From Cloeon dipterum (lineage: Eukaryota; Arthropoda; Insecta; Ephemeroptera; Baetidae): 64,000 nt of DNA. This document shows, piece after piece, positions 23,669 to 35,006 of the stretch (position 1 is the first letter of the stretch; each line of letters begins with the position of its first letter). The DNA lies in assembly GCF_949628265.1 (NCBI RefSeq), contig NC_088790.1, positions 14,884,545 through 14,948,544 of the forward strand, written 5' to 3'. Under the pieces are notes generated by a model. The model did not search any database and was not told the origin of the DNA. It was given only the letters and a program-made list of their open reading frames with translations. The position numbers were made by a program, and so were the translations under genes.

Positions 23669-24103
23669 ATGAGCAACAAAAAGCCCCAGACGCAAACCTT
23701 TGTGGGTCGAAGTTCCTTTCACAGGATCAACTTTTTGTACCAAGCGTGCAACCTTGTCCATTCCGCATCCAATGAGGAGGCGAAGAGAATTTTAAACTCG
23801 CATTATGGGCAGATATTGTCTAAAGTGGCCAAGAAAAGTGTTCTTCGGATGGATATATCAATGAAACGAAATCTTTGTAAAGGATGCGGAACTGTTCTTA
23901 TTACTCCAAACTGTAGTGTTCATAAATCAAAGAAGAATAAGGGACCTGTAAAAATAACTTGCAAAAACTGTATGACTGAAAAAAGTGTTGGATCTGCTGC
24001 TACAAAGAAGATTTGGCATTTGAAAGATGAATCTATCTACGAGGAGTTTGAGGATAAATATGTTGATACGGAAATAATAAAAACAGTTGATCAATCAAAC
24101 TAA
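23669..24103 (+). CDS. Rpp21: Ribonuclease P protein subunit p21
   Basis: Protein subunit of nuclear RNase P (tRNA 5'-end maturation) and probably RNase MRP. Single coding exon, 144 aa (human 154). The N-terminal helical part carries the family signature RINFLYQACNLV. The zinc-ribbon follows: CKGC near residues 72-75, a PNC, then CKNC, the four-cysteine Rpr2/SNM1 arrangement. The start is the first ATG in a frame that is open upstream without Met. The C-terminus is charged and divergent. Homology is clear from the helix and cysteine pattern. Confidence 0.88.
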   Translation: MSNKKPQTQTFVGRSSFHRINFLYQACNLVHSASNEEAKRILNSHYGQILSKVAKKSVLRMDISMKRNLCKGCGTVLITPNCSVHKSKKNKGPVKITCKNCMTEKSVGSAATKKIWHLKDESIYEEFEDKYVDTEIIKTVDQSN

Positions 24104-26131
24104 AATTTAAGTACAAAATATTTTTTATTGCATCAGCAATCATACACACACAGATCAATTGTAAAATTTTGACTTTCCCTAATTATCTTTAAAACAAGGA
24201 ACAATTACACAACAGTAATCATTACCTAAACGAAATTGAATTACCCAAGTGTAATTTTACAATACGTACGTACTGGACATCCAATTTGGTATTGCTATAT
24301 GGATTGAAGCCCATTTTGGCTGACTAGATTTCATTAAAAATTTTAGCACTGCACAAAAATTCGCTATTTTATTTTGATTTTAACTAAGCTGAGAAAATGC
24401 AACTTTCAGATATTTTGGCACAAATTTTAAGTCATTTAATCCATTTATTTTTACTATCTGAGATGAACGCACATGCTCAGAAGTTTAAAGGAACTATTTC
24501 AACTCATCCTAGTTAATAATTGTCTTAATATTTCTGATGCCAGTGCTTAAAATAAAAAAAAAATATTGCGAGTATTTATTGTCAGCAAGTCAAACTGCTA
24601 GCTCAAATGCAACAGCCGCCAGCTTTTGAGTCCCGAATAAAATGCGCCTCAGGGGGTATATGATAAAAATATTTTACTTCATGATTTGAGATCTATTTCA
24701 GAATGGTACCGGGGGTGTATTTACACAGTTATCACGATTTGTATAAAAGAGAATCATGATTTATCACAGTCAATATAGATTTGAGTTGTTTCAAACTTTA
24801 ATTGAGTACAATTTAAGTCAGTTGATTTAAATAAAAAACCATTGAAATTGGAACAATGTTTTTTACATAATAATAATTGAAATGAATAAGCACCAAATAA
24901 TTTTAAAATTTCCTTTAAATTTAGGTGCAAATTCAACGCATTTGTATTGCGTTAAACATTAGGAATGCAGGAAAAAAATAACTAGCGTTTGTCATGTAAA
25001 TGATTTAAATTCATCTTATGAATTTAAACGAGATAATTGTTTTATATTTAAGTTTTAGCCTTAAAGTTGAGTAAATATTCTCAAGAAAGGGTTAGATGCA
25101 AAAATTCAGTCGTGTCCTGGTATCGTTTTATTTTACACTGTAAGTTAAGAGTTTACGAGGCAGATGACCTGTAATCTTAATAGACATAATATAATTATGC
25201 GGTGTGTGCTAGTGTGCTTACGCTTACACTCCATAACAATGAGCTGTACTGACCTGGACCAAAACGCCAAAATTAACCACAGGCGAGCAGTCGAAATACA
25301 CAAATTACAAGGAAAACCTTTCCAAATTTAAAAACATTTTTTTTTGCATCAGACTCGCAATAAAATCCGAAATATCCCAATTTTTTGGACACAAGTCCCA
25401 AATCCTAACCTTAGAATGAGTATTTTCATTTAAAAATTAGAAAATTGTGTCTTTTCATGATGAAATTTGCTGTGCAGACGCAGAAACCCCCTTGGTGAGG
25501 TAAATCGATTGACATGTTATTTATGAAAATTTGAGGGAACCTTAATTTTTTATAAATCAATTAACACTATAAAATATTATATAAATATTAAGTTTATAAC
25601 GAAAACGGAAGATTTTGAGAAAGTATGACCCACCAAACGATATTTTCCAGTACTGGGGGGCCACATCCCAAAAACCATGAAGATCAAGCAAAAATTGAAT
25701 TTTTATAAGTATAACAAAATATTAATGACCTCCTTAATTTCAAAACAATCAGAAAAATTTAAGCTGGTGGTGCGGCGGCCATTTACTGCTTTTTTATTCG
25801 TGAAATGATCACCAAAAGTGTACACGTTTGATGCAAAAAAAAAAAAACTGATATCAAATTCGGAGTTTCCTTGCTAGATCTGTCGTCACGTTTGTATGGC
25901 ACGGAAATTATTCCCTAGATTTAAAACCATGTCCGTACCTGGCAATGGGGTGCAGAGTGACAAATTATACGCACTGGCAACGGTATATTTGCATCAGTGT
26001 CTAGAAAATGACTAAAATAAGAGTTGAGAGGCTCATCGACTCTTGCGAGGAACAAATAAATCCACAAAAAAGTACAGCATCAATAACAAAGAAGTGGAAA
26101 TACAGTTCAGGTGTGAATTTGCAGGACTCCA
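24104..26131. other. Non-coding stretch between Rpp21 and RPRD2
   Basis: The left part contains the Rpp21 3' UTR (AATAAA at 24551-24556). The right part probably contains the RPRD2 3' UTR, with minus-strand poly(A) hexamers at 25793-25798 and 25127-25132. The middle is AT-rich without coding signal. Confidence 0.55.
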
Positions 26132-29100
26132 TCACCATCTGGGGAAATTTGAACGGCCTCTGTTGCCTCGGAAGGGCCTCATCGGGAGTGGTCCACGGAA
26201 CCTCGGTGAGGGACCGCGCATCATCGTGCCACGGTTCGTGTAGCCGGGCGTGTAGCCAGGGTTGTACTTTCCGTACGGGGCCCGCGGTCTGAACGGACCG
26301 GCACTGAAGGGTCCACTGAAGCCACCTGGCGAGCCTCCGTGCATGGGGGGCTCGCCGAACGCACCCTCGCTAGAGAACATATCATCTGGCAGACACCCGA
26401 ACGGCTCTGCCAACGGAGGAGGCCCTCCTGGCAGTTGCCCATGCGCGTTCATGTCCTCGAATTCTGGCTGGGGCGGGAAATGGGGCTCCTCTTCGGCGCC
26501 AGGGGGTGGGGGATTCCACTCAGGGGCGTCGCCAGCCGGGGGCGTTGGCAGGAGGGGCCCTTTCGAGCCGTCCGAGCCGTTCCTTTTCCTCTTGCTGGGG
26601 ATGGGCTCCTCGTCGCTAAGCTCCATGTCTACGCTCTCCATGTTCATGTCCCTGCGCACATCCTTGTTCAGCATTCCAGGCGGCGGCTCCACCTTCTTAC
26701 TGAGAAGGGGTGGAATGCTGCGCAGATCCATGTCCTCGGCGCCCATTCTGTTCAGTTTTACGGCAGCGTTCAGCGGACCTGTCAGACTTATCAGGTTACG
26801 GTGGTCGATGTCCTTTTTCACTCTTCCTCCTCTGTGGTCTATGTCCTCAGGTACAACTCCAGTCCTGAAAAATTCATAAGCGAGGAAATATTTAAATTAC
26901 AATACTTTCAACACCAGTGTTGGAGATTTTACAATTACAGCAATTTACAAGAATTGAAAAATACAATTTAAAATTCATTTTGCTCTATTTTCTTTGAAGA
27001 TGTTTCATGAGACAAAGCGATTGGTGGGTCATTTTAAATATTCTGAGAGAATTTTAATTTTCCCTTAATTTTTTGTCTTACGATTTGTTGTTTTTAAATT
27101 TATTGTATAAAAAAAACGAAAAAAGTTTAAGAAATTTCATAAATTCGACCATAATATTCCAGTAGCATTGAAAAAAATCAGTTAATAATCTAAAATATGA
27201 CCATTTTAGTTGATTATTAATTTTTTTGTTCTACAATGACCAAAATGGTGCAACATGACATGGAAGTCAGCTGAGATAGTTTGAACGCTGATAATATTTA
27301 CTAATTTAAAACGTTGACCAAAATTCTCTTGTTTTTTCTTCATAATTCCTAAGAAAGAAATTTCCAGGAATGGTGCCTTTTCTCACTATGTACTTTCTAT
27401 TTTTTTTTAATTTTTGACAAACTGTTTTTAACAAGTATGTACATTTTTTTCTTGGTGAGAATAAACAAGCAATAATAGAAATGAAAAAAAATTACCTATC
27501 ATCATACTGTACAGGTTGATTAAATCCCTCTTTCTCAAACATCGGCGGAGAAACAGGTCCTTCGTCAAATTTCATCTTTTTCTCAGGAGCTGCCCAATCA
27601 TGCTCTGGGCCATCGTTCCACGAGTTCCGTGGCATTTTCCACTCCTTGTTCATCTCCCAGTCATGACGATCATCCATATGATTGTAGCCAGACTGCCTGG
27701 ACGGTTCAGGAGGGGGTGGAGGCGGGGGTGCGCTGAAGTTGTTGAGAAGAGGAGCGCCGATGTGCTGCGGCATAGGTGGAAGGGGTGGCTGCCGTTTTGG
27801 CGGCATCGACGCGTTTGAAGTCGGATTAAGCGACTTGAGGAAATCGTCAATCACGAATCCATCTTCGAGTTTCTTGCCGCCAGAATTGTTGCTGCCTATC
27901 ACTTCTATTTGCTTATTCTGAAAGAGAAGAAATTCACAATTAGTATTTATTTCATTCTACGTTTATCTCTAGCAAGTAACAAATATATAAAATTCTATTG
28001 ACTTACAGGAGTTCCATTGTCCATAGGCGGCATATTGGGTGGAGGTTCCCTGAAAGACTGTGCGACATGTTAGAACAGGACATGCTACGCCCCCAAGTAT
28101 TTACCTGAAAGTCAAAGGTCATGCTGGAGCCTATGAAGCTGCCCATTCCCATGCCTCTATCAGGAGTTCCTTGTGAGAACGTATGCAAGTCGTATTTGAG
28201 TTGCGTGTTATTCTGTCCTGCAGCTGCAGAAATAATCAATGTTAAGCTCAATAAAAAAATCGATTTCTCTAAAAATATCTGAAAAATGTAAAGTTTAAAT
28301 CTAAGGAAGCGAATTTTGGCATTAAAACCTTCAAATTAAACCTTGGAGAAAACATTAACTTAATTTCTAGCTGTTTTTTAAGGTCAACATTCTAAACATT
28401 GCAAATTTAAATACTGATTATGTATCTCAAAACCCTTTCCAGAATATATTTATGTTATTTCCGGACAACCATATATTGTTTGTTTATTTTCCGCCCTTCT
28501 GTCAAATCCTGGATTTTTTACCTTGACCAGGAGGGTCAGGAAGCTGCAGGTCATCCGATCCTGAGGGTGAGGGTGCGTTGATATCAGGCGAAGGGACGGG
28601 GCTGGCAAGAGTTGGCAACAACTCCTCAGCACTCTTTTTGAGTTTCTTGACTTTGATGCCAAAGTTCTTGTACGCTGTGACCACAATTTTCGCCTCTCCT
28701 TTTTGGTGCTCATAAAATACATCTCCTTGTTCCAGAAATTCAATCAGCTTTCCTCGCTCTTTGATTTCCTCTTTCAAAGAGGCAACATAACATTGGATTT
28801 TGGCCATTCCTTGGTCGACTTCAGTCACTAAGTCAGCACCATGCCTTCGATCTGCAAAACAAATTTATTTTTAATTTTATTTTTGTGATTCATCTTATCA
28901 TCAAAACCTTTGAGGCTAGATCTAAGGGTGTCAGCATTGGTTAGGTCCAAGGGGAAGTCTTTGATGTGCTTCAACTTCAAGTCTGTGTCATCTTCCAAGA
29001 TTTTGCACCCTCTAATTTTGTCGACAAGTCGTAGTGGCTAAAAAAATTGCCATTAATTTTTTGTCATGAACATAAACGAATTAATCTAGCTTACTTGGAA

Positions 29101-29686
29101 CTCGGCAACCAGCTTTGCTGTGTCAGAGGAAACTCCTTTCTGGCAGTCAAGCAGGTTTGAAAGGTCAGCTATGAACGCTTCATCATAGACTCCTCTCTCC
29201 CCCCATATTTTGAATATCCTTGTAATGTTGTTTTTAATCTTGTCATCTCTAGCGGTTTGTAAAAGAAAAAATAAATACAGCCATTCAGTTTCTTTAATTT
29301 CAAAATATTACCTGACAAGCGTGACCGCTCTTTGAAGGAAAAGTGCCCAAGTATTAATGAAATCATAGTTCTTCTTTTTGCTGTATTGTATCACATCGTT
29401 GGCTAAGTAAAATAGGATCAACCTATTCTCCATTTTAGCTAAAAACGGAAGAAAAACTCAATTAACGCCCCAGTTTTACTCCTAGAGTGATTCTCTCACC
29501 TTTTTTCATGACCTTGAACCAGCAGGTTACAATCTTCTTGTGGTGCTGTTTGTGCTGCAAGCACCATGTGGACAACCCTGAAATGCTCTCCTGAGTGTTC
29601 TTTAGATTGCTCAGGCTTTTCTCAAAATGCGCTTCACTGAAGTGGTGCTCACTCATTTTAGACTTGAGCGGGTCTGGCTTCTCCAT
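26132..29686 (-). CDS. Rprd2: RPRD2-type CTD-interacting-domain (CID) protein
   Basis: Nuclear protein binding the phosphorylated RNA polymerase II C-terminal domain. Nine exons join in phase to 750 aa: 29686-29500, 29438-29312, 29248-29095, 29037-28908, 28851-28522, 28223-28105, 28057-28007, 27917-27496 and 26864-26132. The CID covers about residues 14-145: SISGLSTWCLQHKQHHKKIV, LILFYLANDVIQYSKKK, ITRIFKIWGERGVYDEAF. A coiled-coil follows, then PTLASPVPSPDINAPSPSGS, very like RPRD2's SPVPSPSMDAPSPTGS. The C-terminal third is Pro/Gly/Arg-rich with MDMELSDEEPIPSKRKR. It ends in RFRGPLPMRPFRGNRGRSNF plus PRW, recalling the human RPRD2 tail. It is about half the length of human RPRD2. Exon 7 is only 51 bp and works in frame only with the acceptor TCGCACAG. 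The N-terminus may extend upstream (see 29868-29951). Confidence 0.88.
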
Positions 29687-29867
29687 CCCGAAGGCTTTAT
29701 CCTTAAGAAACAACACGATCTTAAAAACTGTTGCAGAGCGAAAAATATGATGTGGAATCTATATAAATATTATACAATGTTTTCGACAATTCAAAAACAT
29801 AGACGCGAAACAATAAATTGATGTAATTTTAGCTGAGATTGATAGAATTGTAATGTAGATACCGTAC

Positions 29868-29951
29868 CTTCAAGTACTTAATGAAATCAGAAACGTATGT
29901 ACTGGTGAACGCGGGTGGTTCGGCGATTAAATCGTGGTAGACAACTACGCC
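29868..29951 (-). other. Open upstream segment that could extend the RPRD2 N-terminus
   Basis: On the minus strand 28 open codons (including YHDLIAEPPAFTSTYV and DFIKYLK) end at a good donor (TTGAAG|GTACGG). An acceptor (GTTTCTTAAG) ending at 29702 joins it in phase to DKAFG and the RPRD2 start Met. There is no ATG in this segment, and an in-frame TAA sits just upstream at 29952-29954. That TAA overlaps a GTAAG, and beyond it another open piece (SHAGLIQDVIFEKVLPKM) occurs. It may be an alternative 5' exon or a relic of another gene. Confidence 0.3.
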
Positions 29952-30583
29952 TTACATTTTTGGCAAAACCTTCTCAAAAATAACGTCTTGAATCAATCCA
30001 GCATGAGAGGGATAACATGCACTTGTCTATTAAAAAGTCAGCTTAACGTCAAAGTCGCGTTTTAACGCAAAAACAAAGCAAAAAGTCAAGTTACTGATGA
30101 TAAACACACTTCACTTCTTGCCGTGTGTGTTTGATGGGGTGTTCCTGGTTCTGTTCCCTTGTTCCTCACTTGCAAAGCTAGTGTTACGCCCCCTTCATTC
30201 CGCATTCGGTGACTGCCGCCCCTGGCCCTGACTTAACGTGAAGTTCGCTTCATCAGCGCCATTTTTTTCAAATCTCTATAGCCAACAGAACCATCACTGT
30301 TAAAACGTCAGTTCAATATTTTATTAAAATGTGCTTGCTTGACATTTTGAAAAAAACAAAATGAATAAATTATTTTAAAATATTAAAAACATGATGCATT
30401 CATTAAGTTAAATTATTTCATAAATATTTAATTCATTTTTTAATAAGAAGGTTTTGAAATGTTGGCAGCAACGTTTAAAACGTACGTTTTCTTTGAGAGT
30501 GCCAATGCTAACTTCATGTTCATATTCATATTTTAGTTCCTGCTGTTTGTTTTTATCGTTATTCCTGGTACATAGCGGGAGTG
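29952..30583. other. Divergent promoter region, RPRD2 and the coiled-coil gene
   Basis: No convincing coding sequence. A GC-richer block around 30120-30270 is the likely bidirectional promoter. Confidence 0.4.
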
Positions 30584-31900
30584 ATGGAAGGAGTTTTCGC
30601 CGAGTATTTGCCAAGATTGGTGGCTTCGTGGAATCCTCAATGTAGTGCTGTTAATAGGAGTGTCATTCACCAACTTGGGCAGCAAATTGTCGCTCTCGAA
30701 GAAGAATTGAATTGGTTAGTTTTTATACTATCCATATAAATAAATAATATCATAAATATAGCTAAAATTTTACTCTCATCTCGCATTATGTATTTATCAT
30801 TTTGTCACACAGCCTCCGGAAAAGCGTGCGATCTGATATTGAGGTCAAGGTTACTTTGGCAACCCGGGACAAGGAAATCGAAGCCCTGCGTGAGTCGATA
30901 GGCCGACTGGAAAGGGTCCTGATCAAGGCGAACCAGCGGATCATTGATTTGGAGCAGCAAAATGAAAAGCTTATTGTAAAAAATTGTTCTAAATTTTTTT
31001 TATCAATTGCAACAATTATTTTTCTCGTAGATTCAGCAACACAGCGACCGACAAGTCATTAGAAGTCTTAGCACCAAGCTGAAAATCAAGCCATCAGAAT
31101 TGGCGAAAGTGGTGAGCAGCGGGGAATGGGATCCAAATGACGCCGCTTTGTCACTGGAGAAATTGTCCTTGGTCAAGAATTACGAAGCGCTGAAGAGGAG
31201 ATTCATAGAAGTAAACCGTGTGCACGCGTTGTCTGTTGAGAAATTGGAAGAAGCTAATCAACTTGCATTGAAGGAAAAGTCATTAGATATTGAGGAGCTG
31301 AGAAACAGAAATAAAGAGCTTCAATCTCGGTTCGTTAATTTTACAATGAATATGATTTAAGATTACTTATGGTAAATTAATTTCAGACTTGAGCAAAAAC
31401 GGATGGGAATTCTAGACAGAAAAGTGGCGGCTCTAGAAAACATCCAAAAAGATTATGCCAAGGCAGTGTTATCCAGGTATGTTTAGATATGATTATCATC
31501 AACGTATGTTTGAATCTTATTTTTTTAGCTATGATCACAAGAAAGCTGTCAAGTCAGGACCAAAAGACTTGCACTACCATGAACTAATCAGAATAATTGA
31601 CAAATTGGAAAGAGAGAAAAAAGACCTAGAAGCTCAGTGTGAAGTAAGCACTTTCGGAACGTCATTTTAAAAAGTATACTTATTGTTGAATTAATTTTGC
31701 AGGAGAGGAAAAAACATGTGGATGAAGAAATACTGCTTCTTAAAACACAATTCAAGCAGCTGCAAAAGAGGAAAAGACTTGACGAGGAAGGTTTGAGAAA
31801 CCATGTTCGATTATTAGAGGATCAGCTGAAAAGGATGATGACAAGGCTGCAGGCAAGCAAATCTAACTCCAGCGACACAAATAATGATGACAGTAATTGA
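30584..31900 (+). CDS. Unrecognised coiled-coil protein
   Basis: Six exons join in phase to 331 aa: 30584-30714, 30813-30975, 31031-31329, 31387-31476, 31529-31643 and 31703-31900. The first ATG begins MEGVFAEYLPRLVASWNP, a short non-coil N-terminal segment containing a Trp. From about residue 30 almost the whole protein shows heptad-type leucine/charged spacing (for example LATRDKEIEALRESIGRLERV, truncated here to its core RDKEIEALRESIGRLERV; DLEAQCEERKKHVDEEILL). There is one break near KIKPSELAKVVSSGEWDP. A Ser/Asn/Asp tail ends it. No signal peptide or membrane segment. Length and architecture resemble small centrosomal or ciliary coiled-coil proteins, but I cannot name an ortholog. AATAAA at 31965-31970 closes the gene. 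Confidence 0.85.
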
Positions 31901-31964
31901 GCTCAATGAATATAATTGTATGACAATACATTCACATTCCATGAATTCTTTGGTTTATCATAAG

Positions 31965-31970
31965 AATAAA
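31965..31970 (+). terminator. Poly(A) signal of the coiled-coil gene
   Basis: AATAAA 65 bases after the stop codon at 31898-31900. Confidence 0.65.
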
Positions 31971-32790
31971 GTATAATGGGATAAAAAAATCTTGATGATA
32001 CCTTTGCATGTGCATTATTATATTTAATGCCGTGTTGAGTATTGAATGAATGCGTGAACCAAATGTTTAGCCATGACTGGCTTTTTGTGCTTCTGATAAA
32101 TGTATCAATTTTGGAAATTTGAATGACGTGCAGTTTGCATAAATTAATAAAAAAGCATGCCAAATTGAGCATACATGAAATAATCGGTGAATTTAAATCA
32201 TTTTACTACGATATAAATCAAGGATGTAAATTTGCTAATTAAATTAAATGTTACATGCAGGTTTAATGTTGTAGTAACTGTCGAAGTTGTGTAAACTTTC
32301 TGCGGTGCAGATCACTAAAATATCGCAAAAATCACTATTTCTGAGGTACTTAATTTTATTCTGGCATCGAAAAAATATCAAAACCTGTTCTCTAAACTAA
32401 ACACTCGAATATTATTCGCTTAAAAACCTAACCGCCCTCTCTTTCTATTTAGTAAGAGCGATTATTGCTTAAAGATAATTTTATTATTCTATTCTCAAAA
32501 CGAGAACAGCGCGCCTTTATGTTCGATTGTAGCGCCACAGCAGTCATAACATCGTAGCGGCAGCTGTACCACCTTTTCAGTGTTCAGCCCAGAGCCCATC
32601 CCACAATCATCATGCTAACGCTATCGCCGTGCGCCGTGTCAGTTATGGCCTGGTTATGGCGGATGGCATGAGCATGAGGCTCGTGGGGAGCAACAAAAAT
32701 CGAGATATTATTCGATTGATCGTGAGACTTCTTGACGGAATGATTGGAAACAAATAGCATCAACTGGAGATCTGCGTAATACATAGTAAG
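31971..32790. other. Intergenic DNA and probable promoter/5' UTR of the hairpin host transcript
   Basis: AT-rich to about 32440, then a GC-richer, CpG-containing stretch (32500-32900) that is the likely start region of the next transcript. No homology recognised. Confidence 0.4.
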
Positions 32791-33414
32791 ATGGAAAAAC
32801 GCTGCGCCGAACGTTACGGTCGTTACGACGTGTCTGAGTCAAGGAGAAGCACAGCAGCTAGTTTGCGTTTGCACACTACGCATAAAGCGGCACGTGCTCT
32901 GAGCATTATTTATCAGAGTAGGTATCAAATTTTATTTCTTACTTAGTTGTCTTAACCTCTTATTCTGTTCAACAGAATAATACTAAGAAACTATCGAAGC
33001 TATCTATTTGTATAAATTTCAGAAAGGTATGCAGAGATACAAACATCCATAATGGACGGAAGTGAAGACGCTTTAAAGATGAAATCCAGACTGTAGATAT
33101 GTACATAATAATGTAGTAGTCGAATCTACAATACGATCGGAACTTATGTATTAATGAAAAATCCTACATGGACGAGGACGACTGAGAATCGATCACTACT
33201 ATTATTGACTGGTAAAACTTCATATATCCTCATCATGCTAAATTTCTAATTATGTACATATATTTTCATATTATAATGGAAAAATTACAGTTTCCGCCAC
33301 CCCTACTTTTATTATATTACATAAATATATGGGAATCTCATAAGAACTGGCGAGATGCGTAACCTGGCAGAAATTGTAACTTTACCAAAATATATCCTCT
33401 AACCAACCATGATG

Positions 33415-33483
33415 ATCATCTTACTAGATAGGGACATTTGAGTTCACAAAAGTGAACAAATAATGAAAAAAGTCTAGTCCTGA
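33415..33483 (+). ncRNA. Hairpin 1 of the cluster (miRNA-precursor-like)
   Basis: The 5' core ACTAGATAGGGACATTTGA lies at 33423-33441. The stem pairs ACTAGA with TCTAGT (about 33472-33477) and ATTTG with CAAAT. The terminal stem GTTCAC/GTGAAC closes an AAAA loop. It is located upstream of the 68-nt exon at 33570. Confidence 0.6.
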
Positions 33484-33920
33484 TTTTCCTTTTTATATCA
33501 AAATGAAGAATAAGCAGTAACCAATAAGAATACACTCGCCTTCACCTCAATCTCCATGATTCTTTTCAGTCCCAAATTCTCCAAGCGCCCAGATGGGAGT
33601 GTTGAGAGCATCCGTCAAATCGCTAACGTTATTGAAGGTAAAATTCGTAAAATTATAACGCAATTGTATTAACTTAATTATGACATCGTAAAAAGTTACT
33701 ATTAAGTGATGAATTTTGATACAGATGTTTGAATTTATTTTATGTAAATGCTTTTTTTATTATACCTACAAGACAGCTAATGCCAAATGTGTCTTTCAAC
33801 GATTATTTTCTTTATTTTTCACAGATTTCCAGTTGGTCAAGACTCAAGACTGGATTGATCTCAATTGGATGAACAGGTAATTAACTATTTTATCTATATT
33901 ATTATTTTAACTAAAAAAAT

Positions 33921-33990
33921 ATGATGATATTTCACTAGATAGGGACATTTGATATAATTAAATGAAATACCTCTAGTCCTGAATCAGCAT
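33921..33990 (+). ncRNA. Hairpin 2 of the cluster (miRNA-precursor-like)
   Basis: Core at 33934-33952. Arms: ATGATGAT with ATCAGCAT (7 of 8), TTCA with TGAA, ACTAG with CTAGT, AGG with CCT, CATTT with AAATG around a short AT loop. This gives about 28-30 paired bases in 70 nt with small bulges, typical of a pri-miRNA stem. It is in the intron between exons 33825-33876 and 34079-34113. Confidence 0.65.
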
Positions 33991-34170
33991 TGTAGAAATA
34001 ATTTAACTATGAATAGCAATAATAATTACTATATTTAAAAGATATTTCATTGTTGATTTCAGCTCGTTAAAATTACAGGCTGTTCCAACATATTGAGGCG
34101 TTGAGAACTGCTGGTAAGTAAATTCATTTTCTTCTAACTTACAAGCTCAAAATTTAAATAATCTTACATG

Positions 34171-34236
34171 ATGATAATTCACTAGATAGGGACATATGAT
34201 ATTCATATAAATGAATAATATTCTAGTGCTGATTTT
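34171..34236 (+). ncRNA. Hairpin 3 of the cluster (miRNA-precursor-like)
   Basis: Core ACTAGATAGGGACATATGA at 34181-34199. CACTAGA pairs with TCTAGTG and ATTCAT with ATGAAT in the upper stem; the lower stem is weaker than in hairpins 2 and 4. It lies between the third exon of block 1 and the first of block 2. Confidence 0.55.
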
Positions 34237-34696
34237 AAATTTAAAAAGTTCAAATTTTAAGTTAAATGAATAATAAGCAACAACCAATAAGAATAAACCC
34301 GCCTTCACCTCAATCTCCACACTTATTTTCAGCTCCGAACTCTCCAAGCGCCTAGATGGGGGTGATGAGAGCACCCATCAAATCGCTTATGTTACTGAAG
34401 GTAAAATTCGTTGAATTAAATCGCATGAATGTATATTAACATAATTATGACATCGAGAAAATTTTCTTTTAAATTAAGAATTTTGATACGAATGTTTGAA
34501 TTTATTTTATGTTAATGCTTCTTCCTGATTAAATTCCTAAAAGTTATTTTACTTGAGAGAGATGCACCAAATATGTTTCTAAACGATTATTTTCTTTATA
34601 TTCCACAGATTCACAGTCACATAGTCAAGACTGGATTGATCTCGATTGGCATTTATACAGGTAATTAAATATTTTGTATTTTAATAAAACAAACTT

Positions 34697-34770
34697 TTAT
34701 GATGATATTTCACTAGATAGGGACATTTGATATAATTAAATGAAATACCTCTAGTTCTGAATCAGCATAA
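34697..34770 (+). ncRNA. Hairpin 4 of the cluster (miRNA-precursor-like)
   Basis: Core at 34712-34730, identical to that of hairpin 2. The lower stem TTATGATGAT/ATCAGCATAA pairs 9 of 10. The upper stem is as in hairpin 2, with a single C-to-T change in the 3' arm (CTAGTTCTGA). It is the paralogue of hairpin 2 in block 2. Confidence 0.65.
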
Positions 34771-34937
34771 TATTAATAAGTTATCAATGAAGAGCAATTC
34801 TTATTTTAATATAAATTTCAATATTGATTTCAGCATGTTATCATGATACATTGCTGTTCCAACATATCGAGGCGTTGAGATCTGCTGGTAAGTAAATTCA
34901 TTTTGTTCTAACTTACAAGTTCAAAATTAGAATTACA

Positions 34938-35006
34938 TGATGATAATTCACTAGATAGGGACATATGATATACATATAAATGAATAATGTTCTAGTGCTG
35001 ATTTTA
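34938..35006 (+). ncRNA. Hairpin 5 of the cluster (miRNA-precursor-like)
   Basis: Core at 34950-34968, identical to that of hairpin 3. CACTAGA pairs with TCTAGTG at the 3' end and the loop side differs from hairpin 3 by a few bases. It lies in the last intron of the host transcript. Confidence 0.55.

Noticed and set aside
26262-26971. Long plus-strand frames (205 and 210 codons) opposite the last RPRD2 exon
   Set aside because: Shadows of the Pro/Gly-rich minus-strand coding exon; the RPRD2 frame has family motifs and a proper stop.
32584-32784. 66-codon minus-strand frame at the start region of the hairpin host transcript
   Set aside because: Lies in the GC-richer promoter/5' UTR zone; no support beyond openness.
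33411-35006. Reading the five repeated hairpins as a CRISPR array or as tRNA genes
   Set aside because: Eukaryotic intronic context, irregular spacing, imperfect pairing and no tRNA boxes or cloverleaf.
33411-35006. Dscam-type mutually exclusive splicing with the repeated cores as selector sequences
   Set aside because: No single complementary docking site to the core was found; each core pairs locally with its own 3' arm. Kept only as an alternative in the finding.
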